Source: Vreelandella titanicae BH1 (GTDB lineage Bacteria; Pseudomonadota; Gammaproteobacteria; Pseudomonadales; Halomonadaceae). From it: 64,000 bases of DNA. The number at the start of each line of letters is the position of its first letter. Position 1 is the first letter of the stretch. The stretch spans positions 372,006 to 436,005 of the forward strand of contig NZ_AOPO01000002.1 in the NCBI RefSeq assembly GCF_000336575.1, read 5' to 3'. Positions 60,554 to 64,000 of the stretch are shown in pieces. The position numbers and the translations under genes are program-made. A model generated the notes under the pieces. It had not been told where the DNA came from. It made no database searches and saw only the letters and a list, made by a program, of their open reading frames with translations.

Positions 60554-61111
60554 ATGATCACGTTATCACGCGCCAAACTGCACCTTCGGTTAGCTATTTC
60601 CGAAGAGGAAGCAATGGCCTACACCGATGAAGACATGATCATCCAAGGGCTCATCAACGGCGCCTACAAATACGCCGAACACTACACCCAGGCAACGCTA
60701 GCCACGCGCACGAAAACACTCGTACTTGATGGCTTCCCAGCGGGGAGCGATGCCATTGAACTGCCGTGGTCACCGGTAACCGCCATTGAATCGCTTGAGT
60801 ACATCGACCCCGAAGGCATTGAGCAATCACTCGATGCTGAAACCCTACGACTAGACACACGTCCCATTTACCCGCTGCTGGCGCCGCAATGGGGAAGCCA
60901 CTGGCCCAGCACCACCGACGAGCCCGAAAGCGTCACCATTACCGCCACCGCAGGCGCGGCAGAAACCCCGCCGGATGTAGAAATCGCCATCCTGCTGCTG
61001 ATAGGCCACTGGTACGAAAACCGCGAAAGCGTTTCTTCAGGCGGGTATCAAGAGGTACCCATGGGCGTGGATATGCTGCTGGCGCCTCATCGAATCCATG
61101 CCGTGGGGTAG
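60554..61111 (+). CDS. Head-tail connector (HK97 gp6-like)
   Basis: 185 residues. LSRAKLHLRLAISEEEAMAYTDEDMIIQGLINGAYKYAEHYTQATLATRTKTLVLDGFP and LLLIGHWYENRESVS follow the gp6-like family. It forms a ring below the portal. It ends three bases before the next gene. Confidence 0.88.
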   Translation: MITLSRAKLHLRLAISEEEAMAYTDEDMIIQGLINGAYKYAEHYTQATLATRTKTLVLDGFPAGSDAIELPWSPVTAIESLEYIDPEGIEQSLDAETLRLDTRPIYPLLAPQWGSHWPSTTDEPESVTITATAGAAETPPDVEIAILLLIGHWYENRESVSSGGYQEVPMGVDMLLAPHRIHAVG

Positions 61112-61114
61112 GAC

Positions 61115-61450
61115 ATGCATATTGGTAAAAAGCGAGATCAGGTTGTCCTCGAATGGTGGCAAAAGGGCGAGCGCACCGACTCAGGTGCAACACCGGAAGG
61201 GTGGCAACCCGGTGGCAAAGTGTGGGCCGAGGTCGAACAGCTGCGCGGGCGCACGCTATTCGCCGCGCAAGAAGCCAACGCCGAAACTACCGCCCGCATC
61301 CGTATGCGGTACCGGGCAGACATTGCCGCCGCCACGGGCAAAACCCTACGGCTACGCCATGGCGAGATGACCTACCAACTAGAGGGCCGTCCGATCGATC
61401 TAGGCGGGCGTCGCACAGAACTGGAGTTGATGTGCCATGAGTGGGTTTGA
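61115..61450 (+). CDS. Head-tail adaptor/head closure protein
   Basis: 111 residues. KRDQVVLEWWQKGERTDSGATPEGWQPGGKVWAEVEQLRGRTLFAAQEANAETTARIRMRYRADIAAATGKTL is the phage head-tail joining family (SPP1 gp16-like). It closes the head before tail attachment. It overlaps the next gene by 14 bases. Confidence 0.85.
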   Translation: MHIGKKRDQVVLEWWQKGERTDSGATPEGWQPGGKVWAEVEQLRGRTLFAAQEANAETTARIRMRYRADIAAATGKTLRLRHGEMTYQLEGRPIDLGGRRTELELMCHEWV

Positions 61451-61889
61451 TTGGCAGGTTCAGGGAGTCCACCTGCAGGAAATGCAGCGTGAGCTAAAGG
61501 CGTTGGAAGACAACATCAAAGAGCGTGCCATACGGGCCGGCTTGGTGTCAGTGGTAGCCCCGGTCAAGCGCACCGCCAAAAGCGAAGCGCCCTCGGATAG
61601 CGGCGATATGGCCCGCGCCGTCGGCCACCGCAACATTAATAAACGCCAGCGTAGTCGCTTAGGTTTCAAGCCCGGCGAGGTGGGCCTACTGGTAGGCACT
61701 AACCGCAAGATCAACGGTCGCTGGCAGGGCCGCAAAGGCATGTGGCAGGAGCAAGGCACCGAGAACATGGAAGCCAACCCGTTCCTATGGCCCGCCATGC
61801 AGAAACACCAAAGCGGGGTGCCCGGGCGGTTTTTCGAAGGGCTTTCCAAATACCTAGATCGGCAGCGCACCAAAGGGGCCATTGCATGA
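61437..61889 (+). CDS. HK97 gp10-like tail completion protein
   Basis: 150 residues. FDWQVQGVHLQEMQRELKALEDNIKERAIRAGLVSVVAPVKRTAKSEAPSDSGDMARAVGHR and NPFLWPAMQKHQ fit the HK97 gp10 family. It overlaps the following gene as ATGA. Confidence 0.88.
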   Translation: MSGFDWQVQGVHLQEMQRELKALEDNIKERAIRAGLVSVVAPVKRTAKSEAPSDSGDMARAVGHRNINKRQRSRLGFKPGEVGLLVGTNRKINGRWQGRKGMWQEQGTENMEANPFLWPAMQKHQSGVPGRFFEGLSKYLDRQRTKGAIA

Positions 61890-62614
61890 TTGATAGCATC
61901 ATTACCGCACTTAGCGGAGCAGGCATTACCGCTGCACCCAGCAGCGAAGCCGACCCCAGCCGCGCCGATACCGTGCCTGGGTTGGTCGCGCTGGTAGACC
62001 CTGTCGTCAGCAGTGCCCTATGGCCGCTCAACTTGCCGGCGGATGCCCCCAGTACCAACGGTGTTTACAACCTAGCAGGCCAAAGCGGCATCGAGGTAGA
62101 CGGCTACCGCTTGGGGCGCGTGGACACCTACGTACTCAGCCTGCGGTCACCCGAGTTCGACCCGCTACGCACTATGAGCACCCAGCTCATCGAGCGAGTC
62201 GCCGCGCAGAGTGGCAGTGAAGGCTGGGAGATCACCGACGCCGCCACCGATTACGAATACGACCAAAAGCAATACCGCGCTCACTTCGAACTGCAAGCCA
62301 CCAGCTTGGCGATGGCCACACCGGCACTGCCTGCCGCCTTTGTGCACCCCGTGCAAGCCACCACGACACCCAACGAACTGGAAACGATGAATGTTCGCCA
62401 GACAGTGACAGAGCACATCGCCGTAGTGCTGGTTGCCGAGCAGGCCGAAGTGGATGCGCAGCGAAAAGCGATTGATGGCGCTTTGCTTGGTCTGAACAGC
62501 TCGCCTCACGGCGTTGCCCCCTTGGAATACGCAGGGGGGCAGCGCGTCGCTGTCTCCGGCAGCCACGTCTATTGGCGTGAGCTCTACCGCTACGACCGCA
62601 TGATTCGTAGCTAA
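61886..62614 (+). CDS. Tail terminator-like protein
   Basis: 242 residues from ATG 61886 (MIDSIITALSGAGITAAPS), overlapping gp10's stop. NLPADAPSTNGVYNLAGQSGIEVDGYRLGRVDTYVLSLRSPEFDPLRTMSTQLI looks like a DUF3168/tail terminator-type fold; the second half (NVRQTVTEHIAVVLVAEQAEVDAQRKAIDGALLGL) resembles another copy, Gp37-like. The domain names are provisional. Confidence 0.7.
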   Translation: MIDSIITALSGAGITAAPSSEADPSRADTVPGLVALVDPVVSSALWPLNLPADAPSTNGVYNLAGQSGIEVDGYRLGRVDTYVLSLRSPEFDPLRTMSTQLIERVAAQSGSEGWEITDAATDYEYDQKQYRAHFELQATSLAMATPALPAAFVHPVQATTTPNELETMNVRQTVTEHIAVVLVAEQAEVDAQRKAIDGALLGLNSSPHGVAPLEYAGGQRVAVSGSHVYWRELYRYDRMIRS

Positions 62615-62631
62615 CCCAACCACCACCCCAC

Positions 62632-62657
62632 AAGCCCCGCCGCGTGCGGGTTTTTTT
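62632..62657 (+). terminator. Rho-independent terminator within the tail operon
   Basis: CCCGC (62636-62640) pairs with GCGGG (62646-62650), followed by seven T's. It lies between two tail genes in the same direction, so it is either leaky or must be antiterminated. Confidence 0.75.
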
Positions 62658-62676
62658 ATGCCTGGAGGAAACCCCC

Positions 62677-62868
62677 ATGCCCAATGCAGGAGGCTGCTAC
62701 GTCATCCGTGACGGTAAGCGCGTGCTGGTGCACAGCACAAAGCCTACGCCCACAAAGTACGCGAAAGCGCCTAATTCAAACCCCGCTACCGCGCCGGTGA
62801 AAGCCGAAACGGCAGCCCCCAAGCCCGCCAAGGCGGCGGCCAAGCAAGAGGGAAAAGGCAATGAGTGA
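62677..62868 (+). CDS. Small Lys/Ala/Pro-rich protein
   Basis: 63 residues from ATG 62677 (MPNAGGCYVIRDGKRVLVHS), with GGAGGAAA ahead. The C-terminal half is APVKAETAAPKPAKAAAKQE-like low complexity. Small proteins of this kind often precede tail-tube genes. It overlaps the next gene by eight bases. Confidence 0.7.
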   Translation: MPNAGGCYVIRDGKRVLVHSTKPTPTKYAKAPNSNPATAPVKAETAAPKPAKAAAKQEGKGNE

Positions 62869-63823
62869 TCCAATGGCGTGGCGGATCCTAACGGTGGCCG
62901 CCATTATCGAAGATGAGTACGGCGTAACGCCGGAAGACCTCTCCAGTGCCGTGTTTTTTGATGTGATGACCAGAGAGGCTGCCAGTCCCTACCAAGGTGA
63001 TACAGCAGAAGTTGAGCGTGTGAAGCCAGGTTTTGGCAGCAATAAGCAGGTGAATGTGGCGCCCTATACGACACGCCAAATCCGTGTTCCTTACGCGGGA
63101 TCTGGTACACCAGGGGTGCCTCCATCCTACCGGCCATTGCTTTTGTGCTCCGGTCACAGTGAAGTCATCGACATGACCGAAGGCGCAGAAACGGTCACTT
63201 ACGAACCAGTATCCAGTAACTTCGCCTCAATCTCATTGCTGTGGTGGACGGATAACGACGAGCTGCAGGTGCTACCAGGTGTGCGCGGAACCGTAACGCG
63301 TACCGCCGACGCCAAAGGCATGCCGTACTTTGAATTCAACCTAACGGGACTGTATCTGCGGCCGTACCGAGAAGCACCGCCAGCGGGTTCATCAAGAGAG
63401 CCTCAGGCAGAAGAAGTGCCTATCAACAAGCAGAACAGTGCATTCACCTTCTTTGGTTATGAAGCTCGCATGCAGTCCTGGTCGTTTGATATGGGCGGCC
63501 AGGTTGAGCATCGCAACCTCGTTAACTACGAGGGCGTCCACATCCAGAATCGTAACGCCACGGGTCAGGTCAACATCGAGGCGCCACGTATTCAAGACTT
63601 TAATATTTATGAAAAAGTCGAATCGCATAACGGCACCACAGAATCCCCGGTGACATTCACCCATGGCAAAACGCCGGGGAATATTGTTAAGCAACAATGT
63701 GCTCGGGTTCAGCTCTCGAACCTGCAGGAAACAGAAGTGCAGGGTTTCAAGCATTTCACTATGGATACTCGCTTGTTGTCCGCTGAGGCAGGCGATGGTG
63801 ATTACGCCTACGTATTCAGTTAA
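62861..63823 (+). CDS. Tail tube protein (siphovirus-like)
   Basis: 320 residues. AAIIEDEYGVTPEDLSSAVFFDVMTREAASPYQGD, beta-rich LQVLPGVRGTVTRTADAKGMPYFEFNLTGLYLRP and QSWSFDMGGQVEHRNLVNYEGVHIQNRNATG fit a phage tail tube fold. Its place after the connector genes supports this. Family name not certain. Confidence 0.75.
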   Translation: MSDPMAWRILTVAAIIEDEYGVTPEDLSSAVFFDVMTREAASPYQGDTAEVERVKPGFGSNKQVNVAPYTTRQIRVPYAGSGTPGVPPSYRPLLLCSGHSEVIDMTEGAETVTYEPVSSNFASISLLWWTDNDELQVLPGVRGTVTRTADAKGMPYFEFNLTGLYLRPYREAPPAGSSREPQAEEVPINKQNSAFTFFGYEARMQSWSFDMGGQVEHRNLVNYEGVHIQNRNATGQVNIEAPRIQDFNIYEKVESHNGTTESPVTFTHGKTPGNIVKQQCARVQLSNLQETEVQGFKHFTMDTRLLSAEAGDGDYAYVFS

Positions 63824-63851
63824 TCACGCAACCCACCAACGCTAACCACAC

Positions 63852-63873
63852 CGCGCCGCCTAAGGGTGGCGCG
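63852..63873 (+). terminator. Hairpin after tail tube gene
   Basis: CGCGCC pairs with GGCGCG (63852-63857 and 63868-63873), followed by TTTATTTG. A possible partial terminator. Confidence 0.55.
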
Positions 63874-63902
63874 TTTATTTGTGCCAATTAAAGGAACACA
63901 CC

Positions 63903-64000
63903 ATGTCTCTCATTCTGAAGAAAATCCCCACCGTTACCGTCGATGTGCCTATTCAAGTGCCGGGCGATAAGAAAGCGTCAACGATCCAGGCAGAGTGGAA
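63903..64000 (+). CDS. Tail protein, 3' partial
   Basis: Starts MSLILKKIPTVTVDVPIQVP with AAAGGAACA ahead, and runs off the window. By position it may be a tail assembly chaperone, but only 32 residues are visible. Confidence 0.55.
   Translation, partial: MSLILKKIPTVTVDVPIQVPGDKKASTIQAEW

Overview
The window looks like a chromosomal segment of a moderately GC-rich gammaproteobacterium, most likely a Halomonas-type member of the Halomonadaceae. The inference rests on the tyrA-aroA fusion in a gyrA-serC-pheA-tyrA/aroA-cmk-rpsA cluster, an MvaT-type (not classical H-NS) nucleoid protein, an rsxABCDGE-nth operon and a pilBCD-coaE-yacG cluster. No database search was possible, so family names come from recognised motifs.

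Bases 1-33,074 are ordinary core chromosome. In order: the 3' part of a queuosine-tRNA mannosyltransferase-like gene; nth and the complete Rsx/Rnf electron-transport operon (minus strand); metG, an unknown small gene, an acyltransferase and rdgC (minus); a thioesterase; the gyrA-to-rpsA cluster (plus), mostly with overlapping or nearly abutting genes; mvaT; an AraC/GyrI-type regulator divergent from a possible truncated MvaT-like protein; a Tus-like replication terminus protein; yacG, coaE and pilD-pilC-pilB (minus) with a MITE-like palindromic element between pilD and pilC; then divergent pilA, a CigR-like secreted protein, an inositol-monophosphatase family protein and tRNA-Pro(GGG).

From the 3' end of tRNA-Pro to the end of the window lies the left and central part of an apparently intact lambda-like, HK97-type siphoprophage; its right end is outside the window. 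A trypsin-like protease gene sits between the tRNA and the integrase. A leftward operon (39,540 to 34,399) carries a LuxR-type HTH protein, small zinc and HTH proteins, an HNH protein, an excisionase-like protein and the integrase. It starts at a PL-like promoter that shares an exact 14-mer operator with the cI/cro intergenic region. The cI repressor, a DEAH-box helicase and a small unknown protein form a likely lysogenically expressed operon. The rightward early region has Cro/YdaS-like, replication-initiator (with 45-bp iterons inside the gene), VRR-NUC and other small genes. It is interrupted by minus-strand cassettes, two of which share an almost identical leader sequence. It also holds an orphan gene whose second half resembles the nuclease domain of this phage's own large terminase.

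The late region has a lysis cassette (lambda R-type endolysin, S-type holin with two start codons, Rz/Rz1), HNH, TerS, TerL, portal, S49 protease, major capsid, connectors and tail tube, running off the right edge. The best candidates for something new are the terminase-nuclease-like orphan (44,192-45,130), the cI-linked helicase pair (39,693-41,950), the shared-leader minus-strand cassettes, and the A+T-rich membrane/coiled-coil gene at 49,688-50,983.
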